Positions 1-8,351 of a stretch of DNA of 59,258 nt are shown piece by piece (the stretch's first letter is position 1; each line of letters opens with the position of its first letter). Below the pieces are notes generated by a model, which saw nothing but the letters and a program-made list of their open reading frames with translations, had not been told where the DNA came from and did no database searches. The position numbers were made by a program, and so were the translations under genes. This DNA is from Rhodoferax sp. (lineage in GTDB: Bacteria > Pseudomonadota > Gammaproteobacteria > Burkholderiales > Burkholderiaceae_C), in contig JAIFLV010000042.1 in the NCBI GenBank assembly GCA_020048895.1, positions 1 to 59,258 of the forward strand. The letters run 5' to 3'.

Positions 1-374
1 TGCGTGCCCGCGGCAATGAATGCCAGCGGCGTGAGGTGCAGTTCGTCAGCCTTGGCACCACGCTTGTCACTGCTTGGCTCGCTGTGCTGCTTTGCGCAGT
101 AGTACACCAGAGAGGTGCCCTCTTTGCGAAGACGATCCATAGCAAAGGATGGACGGGCGCAGTACCTCAGCAGCCGCTCCAGGGCGCGGTCGTGCGCCTG
201 GATGCACACACCCGCGTCCACCGAGAAGCCGCTGTGCTGGTAGCCCAGCATGTTTCTGGCGTCAGCCTGCCCGATCAGGCCCCGGCCGACGAAGGCGCGC
301 AGGATGCGTCGACGCAAATCGGTCTGCACCGGGACCACAGCGGTCTCATCGATTGCACTGGCCGGGTAACAGCA
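1..374 (-). pseudogene. IS91-type (Y2) transposase fragment
   Basis: Reading the minus strand gives an uninterrupted stretch with landmarks of the C-terminal half of IS91/IS801-like putative transposases: PASAIDE, LRRRILRAFVGRGL, GFSVDAGV, AHDRALERLLRYCARPSFA and LTPLAFI. The frame runs off the left edge of the window. Upstream it loses similarity near position 374, where a HigA-like piece on the other strand begins. No intact N-terminal zinc domain or catalytic region is visible here, so it is a remnant. Family assignment is from recognised motif order; loss of function is inferred. Confidence 0.7.
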
Positions 375-391
375 CCCCGGCCAGCAGGCGG

Positions 392-556
392 GCGTTTTTG
401 ATGGAGCAGCATGGCCTGCGCCAATGCGACCTGCCCGAAGTGGGGGCGAAAAGCGTGGTGTCGGCGGTGCTGGCCGGCAAGCGTGCGATGAACCTGCGCC
501 AAACACAGGCAATGGCGCGGCGGTTCTCGGTACCCATGGAAGCACTGGTCGCGTAA
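392..556 (+). pseudogene. HigA-family antitoxin C-terminal remnant
   Basis: The plus frame reads AFLMEQHGLRQCDLPEVG, then VVSAVLAGKR, NLRQTQAMARRFSV and a stop. This is the typical helix-turn-helix tail of HigA/XRE antitoxins (GLxQSDLPEIG...VLSGKRxLNxRQ...LAxRF). The N-terminal half is missing and is replaced by the IS91-like fragment on the opposite strand. No HigB toxin lies beside it, so it is probably a non-functional leftover of a toxin-antitoxin pair. Confidence 0.6.
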
Positions 557-829
557 AAACCCCGATCTGGTCGCCGTTTTCCCAGCGCCAAGGCATTCCT
601 GTCGGTCCCAGCAACGCCTTCACAATTTCCAGGAACAGGGGTTCTGCCCTGACATCATGCTGGTTGTTTTCATTCCAAAACGGCCGAAAACACGGCGTTG
701 CATCTCCCGTCCCAGGCCCTGTTCCAACCCCTTTTCAATGACGAACTGCAGCCGGATCATTCCACCCCCGCAAACGCCGGCAGGGCGGTGAATGCAGCCA
801 AGGCGATGACGGATGCGATGACGATGTAT
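557..829. other. Unassigned intergenic stretch beside gene remnants
   Basis: I see no supported gene, RNA or regulatory site here. Short open frames exist on the plus strand but lack a ribosome binding site and recognisable protein character. The stretch sits between two gene remnants and is probably decayed DNA. Confidence 0.4.
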
Positions 830-972
830 GGTGCGCCAAAAAGAACATCTACCGTGGCGTGTGGGACCGCATCACGCCGCGCAGTTGCCGGTGGTACCAG
901 GCATCCTCCGCAGATGGCGGAAAAACCTGGGAGCAAAGCTGGACGATGGACTGGACCCGCGTCGGGGCCTGA
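830..972 (+). pseudogene. C-terminal remnant of an unidentified protein
   Basis: The frame ending at the TGA at 970-972 reads RGVWDRITPRSCRWYQASSA, then DGGKTWEQSWTMDWTRVGA. The DGGKTWE...WTMDWTR pattern resembles the last strands of DUF1579-like lipocalin-type proteins. No start codon or N-terminal half is present; an in-frame stop lies at 739-741 and the sequence between is unconvincing. I read it as a degraded gene end; the family is uncertain. Confidence 0.4.
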
Positions 973-1035
973 ACACCCGCGCCAGACAAAGTCTCTGTGC
1001 CGATATCTTGCCCATGCGGCATCCAGCCGCGCGCC

Positions 1036-3306
1036 TTAGCTGCCGATTACACCGCCGTCTGTTTTGGTAATGACGATGGTGGCCGAGCGCGGGCGCTGGC
1101 CTGCACCATACCCCGCATTGGCAGGCCAGTGGCTGGTGTATTTGGCGGGGTTTCCAACGTCTGCCATGGGAGTGAGTTCACCGGGATGCTGGATGTTGAT
1201 GAACATCGCGCGTCCGTCGGGCGACTCGCACAGGCCGGTGATCTCGCAGTTGACCGGTCCCACCAGGAAGCGCTTCAGGTGATCGGCTGTGGGTGCTTTG
1301 CCCATCGGGGTGTCCACACGTTTCTCGCTGCCGTCAGCGCGCTTGTAGGCGAGGGTTTTGGTGCTGCCATCACCCACCTGGCCGGGCACCGCAGCCAGCA
1401 GCATGCAGTTGGTCTTGTCGGTCATAGCACCGTCATCGGTCTGGATCCAGCAGATGCCGGTAGACGGGCTGAACACCAGGCCATCCGGGGCTGACAGGTC
1501 GTTGTCGTCGGTCAGGTTGGACAGGTTGACGCGGGTCTTGTCGGCGTCGGCTTCCGAAGCAAACAGGTAAATGTCCCATTTGAACGCCGTATCCGCCGGG
1601 TTGGTTTGCGCCACCCGGATGATGTGGCCGTTGACATTGCCCTTTTGCTCTTTGCCAGGAACCGCCGCCTTGGCGTATTCATTGGTCTGCACATTGCCGC
1701 TGCTCTGTTGCCCACCCTTGATGTCGGTGTAGGTGCGTGGGTTGGCGGCATCCACACCCATCTCGCCATCCACGGTGCGGTTGCTGTTGTTGGTGAGGGT
1801 CATGTAGAAGTCACCCGTGCGCGGGTTTACGCCGCCCCACTCCGGGCGGTCCATCTTGGTGGCATTGACCGCGTCTGCGGCGAGGCGGGTAAAGATGGCG
1901 ACGTCGGCATCCGACTTGAACTCGAAGTCGGGATTGGCGGCCACGATGGGGTTGACCATCGACAGTTCCAGCCACTGGCCAGTGCCATCCGATTTGAAGC
2001 TGGCAACGTACAGCGTGCCCCGGTCCAGGTATTTGTCACCCACGCCCAGAGGGTCGGCGCTGTGGGCGTCCGCTGCGTCCCACCTGGCGCTTGATACAAA
2101 CTTGTACATGTATTCACCACGGGAATCGTCACCCATGTAGGCCACGATCGGCTGGCCGGGCACCGGCTTGGCAAAGCTCACGCTTTCGTGGGCAAAACGG
2201 CCCAGGCCAGTGCGTTTGCGAACGGCCAGGCGGCTGTTGTATGCATCCATTTCCACCACGTAGCCGAAGGTGTTCATCTCGTTGCGGTAGTCGCTCTTTG
2301 CATCGGCGGCCAGTGCGCCGTTGTTCCAGCGCACATAGGCATCGCCCGCACCGGCGCTTTCCCAACCGTGGCGGCTGGCGTCACCGGCTTTGCGGCCGTA
2401 GCGAACCAGGGCGGCCACTTGTTTGTCTTTCTTGCCGCGGCGCTCGTCGTCCTTGGCATCACGGAAGAAGTAACCGGCCCAGTTTTCTTCTCCCGACACA
2501 AATGTGTTCCAGGGCGTCTTGCCAGTGCCACAGTTGTTGACCGTGCCACGGGCGCGGGTGCCATCGGGGCTGAATTTGGTCACCAGGTGTTCGCTGCCCT
2601 TGGCCGGGCCGTGCACCAGCACGTCGGTCATGGTCGTCACACGGCGGTTGAAAGGCGACGCCGCGTTGTACGACCAGCGGTTGCCTTTGGCTTCAATTTC
2701 CACCACCGAGATGCCGTGAATGGCCAGCTCTTTGTCCACTTCGCTGGCTGGGCGTGGCAACTTGGAGGTGCCACCGTTGGCATGCAGAAAGAAGGAACTC
2801 AGTTTTTCGTCGGTGGTGGCTTCGTGGTTGATGGCCAGCAGGGCGCGGCTGGTGCTGCTGGCAGACGGCTTGCCGTTGGCATCCAGGCCAAACCACTCCA
2901 TGCCGTCGTGGTGGTCTCCGGCGCGTTTGTCAAAGTCGGTGTCGGTGCCGTCGTTCTTGTAGGCGGGGGTGCTGCCGGTGAGCGGGTCGCCCAGGGCATA
3001 CAGCACTTGGATCTGATAGCCTGGAGCTACCGTCACGGTATCGGCCAGACTCTTGCTGATGGCTGTGAAACCTAGCGTGCTCAAAGGAGCAGACTGCGCC
3101 ACAACGGCGCTTGTGGCCGCCGGGGTGGCGCATCCGCTCAGACCCAGTCCACCCAGCAGGGCACCGCCAGCAGCTCCGACGCCACCTGCGAGTAGGTTGC
3201 GGCGGCTTAGGCGGGCGCTGATCACGGCATCAATGTGCGGGTTGGCGGTGGTATTGGAGTCTTCTTCGTTGTAGCGGTCATTGGGGCGCAGGTTTGCTTG
3301 GTTCAT
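1036..3306 (-). CDS. phoX: PhoX-family alkaline phosphatase (Tat-exported, probable lipoprotein)
   Basis: This 756-residue protein belongs to the PhoX (DUF839) family of Ca/Fe-dependent phosphatases that release Pi from phosphoesters outside the cytoplasm. A twin-arginine signal (SRRNLL, residues 34-39) is followed by a hydrophobic stretch and a lipobox LSGC (Cys59), so it may be a Tat-exported lipoprotein. Family landmarks include LLAINHEATTDEK, FVSGEENWAGYF, GRFAHESVSF and WIQTDDGAMT. I chose the ATG at 3306 because GAGG lies 6 bp upstream; an in-frame ATG at 3324 has no such site. A Pho box lies 52 bp upstream, which fits induction by phosphate starvation. Confidence 0.93.
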   Translation of the reverse strand: MNQANLRPNDRYNEEDSNTTANPHIDAVISARLSRRNLLAGGVGAAGGALLGGLGLSGCATPAATSAVVAQSAPLSTLGFTAISKSLADTVTVAPGYQIQVLYALGDPLTGSTPAYKNDGTDTDFDKRAGDHHDGMEWFGLDANGKPSASSTSRALLAINHEATTDEKLSSFFLHANGGTSKLPRPASEVDKELAIHGISVVEIEAKGNRWSYNAASPFNRRVTTMTDVLVHGPAKGSEHLVTKFSPDGTRARGTVNNCGTGKTPWNTFVSGEENWAGYFFRDAKDDERRGKKDKQVAALVRYGRKAGDASRHGWESAGAGDAYVRWNNGALAADAKSDYRNEMNTFGYVVEMDAYNSRLAVRKRTGLGRFAHESVSFAKPVPGQPIVAYMGDDSRGEYMYKFVSSARWDAADAHSADPLGVGDKYLDRGTLYVASFKSDGTGQWLELSMVNPIVAANPDFEFKSDADVAIFTRLAADAVNATKMDRPEWGGVNPRTGDFYMTLTNNSNRTVDGEMGVDAANPRTYTDIKGGQQSSGNVQTNEYAKAAVPGKEQKGNVNGHIIRVAQTNPADTAFKWDIYLFASEADADKTRVNLSNLTDDNDLSAPDGLVFSPSTGICWIQTDDGAMTDKTNCMLLAAVPGQVGDGSTKTLAYKRADGSEKRVDTPMGKAPTADHLKRFLVGPVNCEITGLCESPDGRAMFINIQHPGELTPMADVGNPAKYTSHWPANAGYGAGQRPRSATIVITKTDGGVIGS

Positions 3307-3357
3307 GGTCGGCCTCATAAGCATGTTGAATAAACCGCCAGAGTGTTCCTGCTAACT

Positions 3358-3375
3358 GTGAAACTTTTGTGACAG
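3358..3375 (-). promoter_or_regulatory. Pho box upstream of phoX
   Basis: The minus strand reads CTGTCACAAAAGTTTCAC, two 7-bp PhoB half-sites (7/7 and 5/7 against CTGTCAY) separated by 4 bp. It points towards phoX, and an AACACT hexamer lies 10 bp downstream where a -10 would be expected. Binding by PhoB is inferred. Confidence 0.7.
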
Positions 3376-3512
3376 CGGCACTTCAAGCCGGGTGGTCAAG
3401 CAGATGGCCGGCCGCACTGGCATGACCTGGTACCGCGCGCGATGCATCTCAAGCAGCGCGGGCAAACTATGCAGTGTCGTATGTGCAGTGCCGCAATGGT
3501 TGCCGCCTAAGT

Positions 3513-3528
3513 TGCACTTGTAAGTGCA
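3513..3528. repeat. Perfect inverted repeat downstream of the sigma-factor operon
   Basis: TGCACTTGTAAGTGCA is an inverted repeat with 7-bp arms and a 2-bp centre. The tract TGCACTTGTA is also repeated directly (3513-3522 and 3525-3534). It lies between the 3' end of the anti-sigma-like gene and the phoX promoter. No T-run follows, so a terminator role is doubtful; it could be a protein-binding site. Confidence 0.3.
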
Positions 3529-3557
3529 CTTGTACGCATCACCCGATAGTCGCGGCG

Positions 3558-3908
3558 TTACAGTTCCCCGAGTGCAATCAGCGACAGCACATCAGGCTCG
3601 GCCAGTTCATCCATCGCTGCCGTGTTGCTCTTTTGCATGTGTTGCAGCCCCAGCGCCGCCACCAGTGCCAGCACCACCAGTCCGGCCAGCACCGGACGAC
3701 TGCGCCACCCTAGCGCCAGAACGCCACCGTGGCCGTGTGGCACGGGCCCGCCCGCAGCCGCTCGCAACTGCCACTGCGACAGCACGCGGTCTTCGAGTGC
3801 ACGCACGTCTGGCTGCGGTGGCTCGGCAAGGCTGGCACGCAGGCAGGCACGCAAATCGGCGTCGGTTGCGCCGGGACGGTGCGGCAGTTCGGGGGGGTTC
3901 GTCAACAT
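3558..3908 (-). CDS. Small single-pass membrane protein, probable anti-sigma-like partner
   Basis: This 116-residue protein has a hydrophilic N-terminal half, one membrane segment around residues 70-90 (PVLAGLVVLALVAALGL) and a short acidic tail. It starts inside the sigma-factor gene (7-bp overlap), with GGAG upstream of the ATG at 3908. Small membrane proteins of the DUF3619 kind occupy this position after ECF sigma genes in Burkholderiales. An anti-sigma function is inferred from location and topology only; no zinc-binding HxxxCxxC anti-sigma motif is visible. Confidence 0.6.
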   Translation of the reverse strand: MLTNPPELPHRPGATDADLRACLRASLAEPPQPDVRALEDRVLSQWQLRAAAGGPVPHGHGGVLALGWRSRPVLAGLVVLALVAALGLQHMQKSNTAAMDELAEPDVLSLIALGEL

Positions 3909-4552
3909 GGGATTTCTCCGGAAAATTTGTCGCGCAAGCTGCGCTTGGCGCGATGCAGCAACTGGTGCGCGGCATTGGTGTCGATACGCAGCGTGCGGGC
4001 AATCTCGGCAACTTCGGCATCGCCATAGGCCCACATCGCCAACGCCAGGCGTTGTCGCGCAGGCAGGCTGGCGAGGGCCCGCTGCAGTTGCGCACTGCTC
4101 AGCGCACCGGTGTGGCTGTCGCGGGCATCCGACTGGCTTTGCTGCACGTCGGCCAGTGCCGTCAGTTCCTCGTTATCCAGACTCCACTCGCGTTGCCGGA
4201 CCAGGTGTGATTTGCAACGGTTGATGACGATGGTATTGAAGTAGGTCGACAGCTGCGCACCGTGTGTGTCGCTGGGCTGGCTGCGCCATAGGCGCAAGAA
4301 AGATTCCTGCACGACGTCCTGCGCGTCTTCGGGTTTTCCCAGCATCTGTAACGCCATGCGGTACGCCGTGGGCGTGAGACGATGCACCAGTGCTTTGGCG
4401 CTGGGCTCGTGGCCAGTGCAGGCTTGGTGCCACAACGCCCAATCCGTCCCATGCGGGTGGGCAGCGCCGCCCAACCCCCAGGCGCGCACAACCTGGCCGC
4501 CCCATTGGCCAACGCTGCCAAGCAATGCGCGCAGTTGCGGTGTTTCAGCCAT
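3902..4552 (-). CDS. ECF-type RNA polymerase sigma factor
   Basis: This 216-residue sigma-70 family protein of the extracytoplasmic function type directs RNA polymerase to a stress regulon. Region 2 is visible as MLGKPEDAQDVVQESFLRLW, and region 4 as LPARQRLALAMWAYGDAEVAE followed by a helix-turn-helix ending HRAKRSLRDKF. The start MAETPQ at 4552 lies 4 bp after the DUF3106 stop; an upstream in-frame start would run into that gene. It overlaps the downstream membrane-protein gene, implying translational coupling. Targets are unknown; the operon probably includes its own control. Confidence 0.88.
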   Translation of the reverse strand: MAETPQLRALLGSVGQWGGQVVRAWGLGGAAHPHGTDWALWHQACTGHEPSAKALVHRLTPTAYRMALQMLGKPEDAQDVVQESFLRLWRSQPSDTHGAQLSTYFNTIVINRCKSHLVRQREWSLDNEELTALADVQQSQSDARDSHTGALSSAQLQRALASLPARQRLALAMWAYGDAEVAEIARTLRIDTNAAHQLLHRAKRSLRDKFSGEIPC

Positions 4553-4556
4553 GGTG

Positions 4557-5051
4557 TTAGCGTGCTGGCAGTTTCTCGCGCAGGGCAGCGCGCTCTTCGG
4601 GGCTGAGGCGTTCCAGCATGGCGCGGCGCTGTTCCAGCAAACGGGCACGCTCCTCGGGCGGCAACTGCTCCAGTTTTTGTGCGCGTTCCCGCCTGAAGGC
4701 TTCGCGCTGCTGCGGGGTCATGCTGGCCCAACGGTCCTTGGTACTATCGATCAAATCGCGCCGGTCCTGCGGGCTCATGCCTTGTAGCGACATGCGCAAG
4801 TCACGGCGAAATGCTTCGCGCTCCTGTGGGCTGGCGCTCTGCAACTGGCGACGGATTTCCTCGCGCTTGAGCTGCTGCTGCGCCGGGCCCAACGCTGCCC
4901 AAGCCTTGGGGTCAGGCACCACAATCGGTGCCGCCAGACCCGCGCCCGCAGCACACAGCAGCGCAACGGCGAGCATGCAATGGAACTTCACGCCTGGCAT
5001 TTTGACCTGAGACGCTTTTCTGGCATCCGATTGCATCGGGTTGGATCTCAT
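4557..5051 (-). CDS. DUF3106 exported Arg/Gln-rich helical protein
   Basis: This 164-residue protein has an N-terminal export signal (MLAVALLCAAGAGLA) and a mature part made of repeated PQ/PEER helical units such as SPQEREAFRRDL, TPQQREAFRRER, PPEERARLLEQR and SPEERAALREK. That pattern is DUF3106 and resembles periplasmic CpxP/Spy-like sensors in composition. The ATG at 5051 forms an ATGA overlap with the DUF1501 stop, so translation is coupled. Its place directly before a sigma factor suggests a sensory or buffering role in the envelope; this is inference. Confidence 0.8.
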   Translation of the reverse strand: MRSNPMQSDARKASQVKMPGVKFHCMLAVALLCAAGAGLAAPIVVPDPKAWAALGPAQQQLKREEIRRQLQSASPQEREAFRRDLRMSLQGMSPQDRRDLIDSTKDRWASMTPQQREAFRRERAQKLEQLPPEERARLLEQRRAMLERLSPEERAALREKLPAR

Positions 5052-6220
5052 GCGCTGCCCCGCCAAACCGCCAAGGGGCTGCCCGCAAAGCCCGGCAGGA
5101 TGTTGGTTTGTACCTGGCGCGTGCCCAGGCTGAACTGGCGCTGCACCAGGGCGCAGAGCAGTGCGCGCACGTCCTGGGTGGGACGCAGGTCACGGCCATC
5201 GAGCAGGTCACTGGCCTTGAGCCCAGGCCAGTCCGCAAGCACCCGCCCACCGGCCACTGCGCCTCCGGCAACCAGTGCCACCGTGCCCGTGCCGTGGTCG
5301 GTGCCACCAGTTCCGTTGAATACCGCCGAACGTCCAAACTCCGTTATCACCAGCACCGTGGCCCGCTGCCAGTGCGCACCCAAGCCCTCGCGCAGCGCCG
5401 CCAGGCTGTCGTCGAGATTCTTCAACAAGCGCGCCAGTCGGGCGTTCTGGTTGGTGTGCGTGTCCCACCCGGCCAGTTCCAGCCAGGCCACACGCGGACC
5501 TTTGGGATCGGCCAGAAACTGACCGGCTTGCCGCGCCAGGCTGCCCGCTCCTGCACCCGCCACCGCCGGTGTGTCCATCGCCATCGCCTGCTGGCCCATG
5601 GCCTGCTCCAGCGCCGCGTGTAGCGCCGGGTCGCCGGCATAGAGCTGGCGCACGCGCTCCAGCAGGTCGGCGTCGGTACCGCGCTGGCGCTCTGGCGTCC
5701 AGGTGCTTGCCGCGTCGGCCCCGCGCAAGGCCAGCGGCATGCTGGCGGTCAGCGCCATGGCGGGTTGACCGCCAGCCTGCAAGGCCCGACCCAACCAACC
5801 GGTGGCCAGTTCAAAGGGCCGCTGACCACCGCTTTCCAGCAATTGTTGTGCATCAAAGTGCGAGCGCTCGCGATAGGCGCTGGCCACGGCGTGTACCACC
5901 AGCAGCTCTTTTTGCTGGTACCAGCGGTGCAATTGTGCCAACACCGGATGCAGGCCAAACAGGCCATCCAGCGGCAACCAGGCGTTTTGCGCCAGGGTCG
6001 GCTCACGCCGCAGGCTGCCCCAGGCGGGGTCGTGCAGTGCCGGCACCGCCGCCAGGCCATCGAGCGCACCGCGCAGCATTACAACCACCAGGCGTGGCGC
6101 ATTCGGATCCGGCACCGTGGCGGGTGCGGCGAAGCTCAAGCGCGCCGGCATCAGCGCACCCACAGCTGCAGTTGTACCGAGCCAGTGCAGCGCCGCGCGA
6201 CGGTTCAGAAGCTTGGTCAT
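5048..6220 (-). CDS. DUF1501 family exported protein
   Basis: This 390-residue protein belongs to DUF1501, related to the alkaline-phosphatase/sulfatase fold. It begins with a Tat-like signal (NRRAALHWLGTTAAVGAL). Family landmarks are RLVVVMLRGALDGL near the N-terminus, SHFDAQQLLESG, LELAGWDTHTNQ and ITEFGRS...TGGTDHGTG. Its ribosome binding site AAGGAG is embedded at the stop of the upstream DUF1800 gene, 3 bp away. DUF1501-DUF1800 pairs are widespread in bacteria, but their biochemical role is not established. Confidence 0.9.
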   Translation of the reverse strand: MTKLLNRRAALHWLGTTAAVGALMPARLSFAAPATVPDPNAPRLVVVMLRGALDGLAAVPALHDPAWGSLRREPTLAQNAWLPLDGLFGLHPVLAQLHRWYQQKELLVVHAVASAYRERSHFDAQQLLESGGQRPFELATGWLGRALQAGGQPAMALTASMPLALRGADAASTWTPERQRGTDADLLERVRQLYAGDPALHAALEQAMGQQAMAMDTPAVAGAGAGSLARQAGQFLADPKGPRVAWLELAGWDTHTNQNARLARLLKNLDDSLAALREGLGAHWQRATVLVITEFGRSAVFNGTGGTDHGTGTVALVAGGAVAGGRVLADWPGLKASDLLDGRDLRPTQDVRALLCALVQRQFSLGTRQVQTNILPGFAGSPLAVWRGSA

Positions 6221-6223
6221 GGC

Positions 6224-7579
6224 TTATCTCCTTTGAAATTCGGGGCTGGCCAGCAGCAGGGCAAGGGCTTGCGCGCCACTCTCAGCGCGCTCAACCTGTT
6301 GTGCCGTGCCGACGCTCAAGGTGTCGTCCCAGGCCAGCCGTGCCATTGCCCGCGCGTCGGCAGAATCCGGGTGCGCCTGGGCAAACTGGTCGGCCCACTG
6401 CACCCGCTTGAGCAGCGCGTCGGGCGAGAGCCAGTCTTCGCTGCGATCGGGCCAGCCTTGTGGCGATGGCGCGCGCCCCACAGCTTGACCCATGGCTGCC
6501 AGCGCCTGCGCCGCGCCACCGACGGCTCCGATGCCACCGATGGGCAACTTGAGCAGCCGGTGCGCTGACAGCAGCAATTCCTCTGGGCGTTTGAACTTTC
6601 CCGGCGAGATGTCCGACCAGGCCAACGGGTGCGTGAACAGCGCCTGGGCCAGCGCCGGCAGATTGCCACTGCTGTCGAGAAAGCGCCGCGCCAGCGCTTC
6701 CACCAAAATCGCAGGCGGGTCATCAGCGACAAAATGGCGCGCCAACTTGGTGGCCAGGTGCTTGGCACAGGCCGGGTGTTGGCCCAGATCAAGCAGCAGC
6801 ATATCCAGCGACTCTGGCCCCTCGGGGTAGGTTTTGCCCAGGATCACTTTGATGCCGGGCTGGTGCAACCGCGCCACAAACCGCACCGCGCCGTTGGCTT
6901 GCGGCGGGAGCGTCCAGCCGGTGAGCAGCCGTGCGGTCTGCGTCACGTCGTGTTGGGTATAGCCGCCATTGACGCCCAGCGTGTGCAGCTCCAGCAGTTC
7001 ACGCGCCAGGTTCTCGTTCAAGCCCTTGTCGCGTTTGCGTCCGGCGGGTGAGTCCGGGCCGATGGACTGGGCGTTGTCCAGGTACAGCAGCATGGCCGGG
7101 TGCAGGATGGCCGCGCGCAACAGGTCCTTGAAATGGCCAAAGGCGTTTGGGCGAATCGCCTCGTTCTCGTGCGGCCAGACCAGCGCCAGCGTTGTGCCCT
7201 TGGTGGCCGCCACGCAGAAGTGGTTGGCCCAGAACTGCACCCAGCGCTCCGCCACTGGCGTGTCGGTGGCAACCACATGCTCCCAGCGCCGCTGCAAACC
7301 GCGCAGGTTGGTCTGGCGCAGCGTCTGCCGGCTCGGCGTCATGGCACCGAGCTCATCCATCGGCATCGGGTTGGCAGGGGGTTGCTGGGCTTTGCGCGCC
7401 GCCTGCAGCACCTCGCGCGTCAATTGCAGCGCTTTGGAGCTGTCGATCAGCCCGCTGGCGTCAAACGGTGCGGGACGCGCAAACTGCGCCAGCACCCACC
7501 CTTGCGGATCAGCTTGCAGGGCGCGCAGGCTGGTTTCGGAATAGCCAAAGCGATGGGAGGCGAGGGTGGCAGCATTCAT
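6224..7579 (-). CDS. DUF1800 family protein
   Basis: This 451-residue protein belongs to DUF1800. Landmarks are HRFGYSE near the N-terminus, WVQFWANHFCV, the ENLARELLELHTLGVNGGYTQ segment, ARLLTGWTL, and FKRPEELLLSAHR. I prefer the ATG at 7579 because AAGGA lies 5 bp upstream; a second ATG at 7582 is too close to it. It is the first gene of a five-gene minus-strand operon that runs into a DUF1501 gene, a DUF3106 gene, a sigma factor and a membrane protein. Function is unknown. Confidence 0.9.
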   Translation of the reverse strand: MNAATLASHRFGYSETSLRALQADPQGWVLAQFARPAPFDASGLIDSSKALQLTREVLQAARKAQQPPANPMPMDELGAMTPSRQTLRQTNLRGLQRRWEHVVATDTPVAERWVQFWANHFCVAATKGTTLALVWPHENEAIRPNAFGHFKDLLRAAILHPAMLLYLDNAQSIGPDSPAGRKRDKGLNENLARELLELHTLGVNGGYTQHDVTQTARLLTGWTLPPQANGAVRFVARLHQPGIKVILGKTYPEGPESLDMLLLDLGQHPACAKHLATKLARHFVADDPPAILVEALARRFLDSSGNLPALAQALFTHPLAWSDISPGKFKRPEELLLSAHRLLKLPIGGIGAVGGAAQALAAMGQAVGRAPSPQGWPDRSEDWLSPDALLKRVQWADQFAQAHPDSADARAMARLAWDDTLSVGTAQQVERAESGAQALALLLASPEFQRR

Positions 7580-7855
7580 CATTGTCCTTGGGGTGTAACA
7601 GCCGTCGGCCAAAGGGCCGCAACAGAAGCAGAAAATTTCATGACCAATAGGCCTTCAGCGCTTTCTGCATCAGCGTGAGCTTGGGCGGGTTGCTTGCATG
7701 CTTTTCTCCGGCAGTTCGTCGTTAAACCCGAAGTAGGCGTTTGTCTTACGCTACCCGACAAAAGCAAGGGGTTTTTTGGCGCGCGTAAGGAATCTTGACC
7801 GGTCCGGTTTAACCCACACAAGCGCACTTTTGCCGCATAACCCAAGGAGTTCCGC

Positions 7856-8188
7856 ATGAAACCCAACACCCGCTCAATGGCCCGCATCGCACTCGTGGCC
7901 GCCCTGGCCTGCCAACTCAGCCATAGTGCTTTGGCCGAAACCGCCGTCGACAAACGCCAGGTCCATCAGTCCCAGCGCATCACCGCTGGCACGGCCTCGG
8001 GCCAGTTAACGCTGGCCGAGCAGAACCGCCTGAATGCCCAGGAAGCACGCATTGCCACTGGCGAAGCACAGGCTGCCTCCGATGGTATGGTGACCCGGCG
8101 CGAAGAACGCAAACTCAACGCCCGGCAGGACAATGCAAGTCGCCACATCGCTCACGCCAGACACGACCGGCAAAAATTGCCAAAGTAA
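7856..8188 (+). CDS. Small exported basic protein of unknown function
   Basis: This 110-residue protein has a signal peptide (residues 1-27, cleavage near SALA-ET). The mature part carries the pattern QRITAGTASGQLTLAEQNRLN, followed by ARIATGEAQAASDGMVTRREERKLN. I recognise this layout from small exported hypothetical proteins of proteobacteria, but no function is known. GGAG lies 7 bp before the ATG. It is transcribed divergently from the DUF1800 operon across a 276-bp intergenic region. Confidence 0.75.
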   Translation: MKPNTRSMARIALVAALACQLSHSALAETAVDKRQVHQSQRITAGTASGQLTLAEQNRLNAQEARIATGEAQAASDGMVTRREERKLNARQDNASRHIAHARHDRQKLPK

Positions 8189-8260
8189 GCCATCGCGGCA
8201 TTCCTCGGGTCGCTGGTCGCTGCAGAGTTGTACTTTCTGCTCATCAAATATGCCACCATC

Positions 8261-8275
8261 GCCCGTCAAACGGGC
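8261..8275. terminator. Short perfect hairpin between convergent genes
   Basis: GCCCGTCAAACGGGC forms a 6-bp stem with a 3-base loop between the convergent genes ending at 8188 and 8352. There is no clear T-tract, so it would be a weak terminator in either direction. Confidence 0.35.
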
Positions 8276-8351
8276 GCAATGCGCTATTTATTATGTAGCA
8301 ATTCCGTTTCCAGGCAGCTTCCAGCATTGCGGCGTTGCTGCTGGCTTGACT

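Noticed and set aside
36..401. Plus-strand 121-residue frame at the left edge
   Set aside because: It is the complement of the IS91-type transposase fragment, whose motifs are clear on the minus strand.
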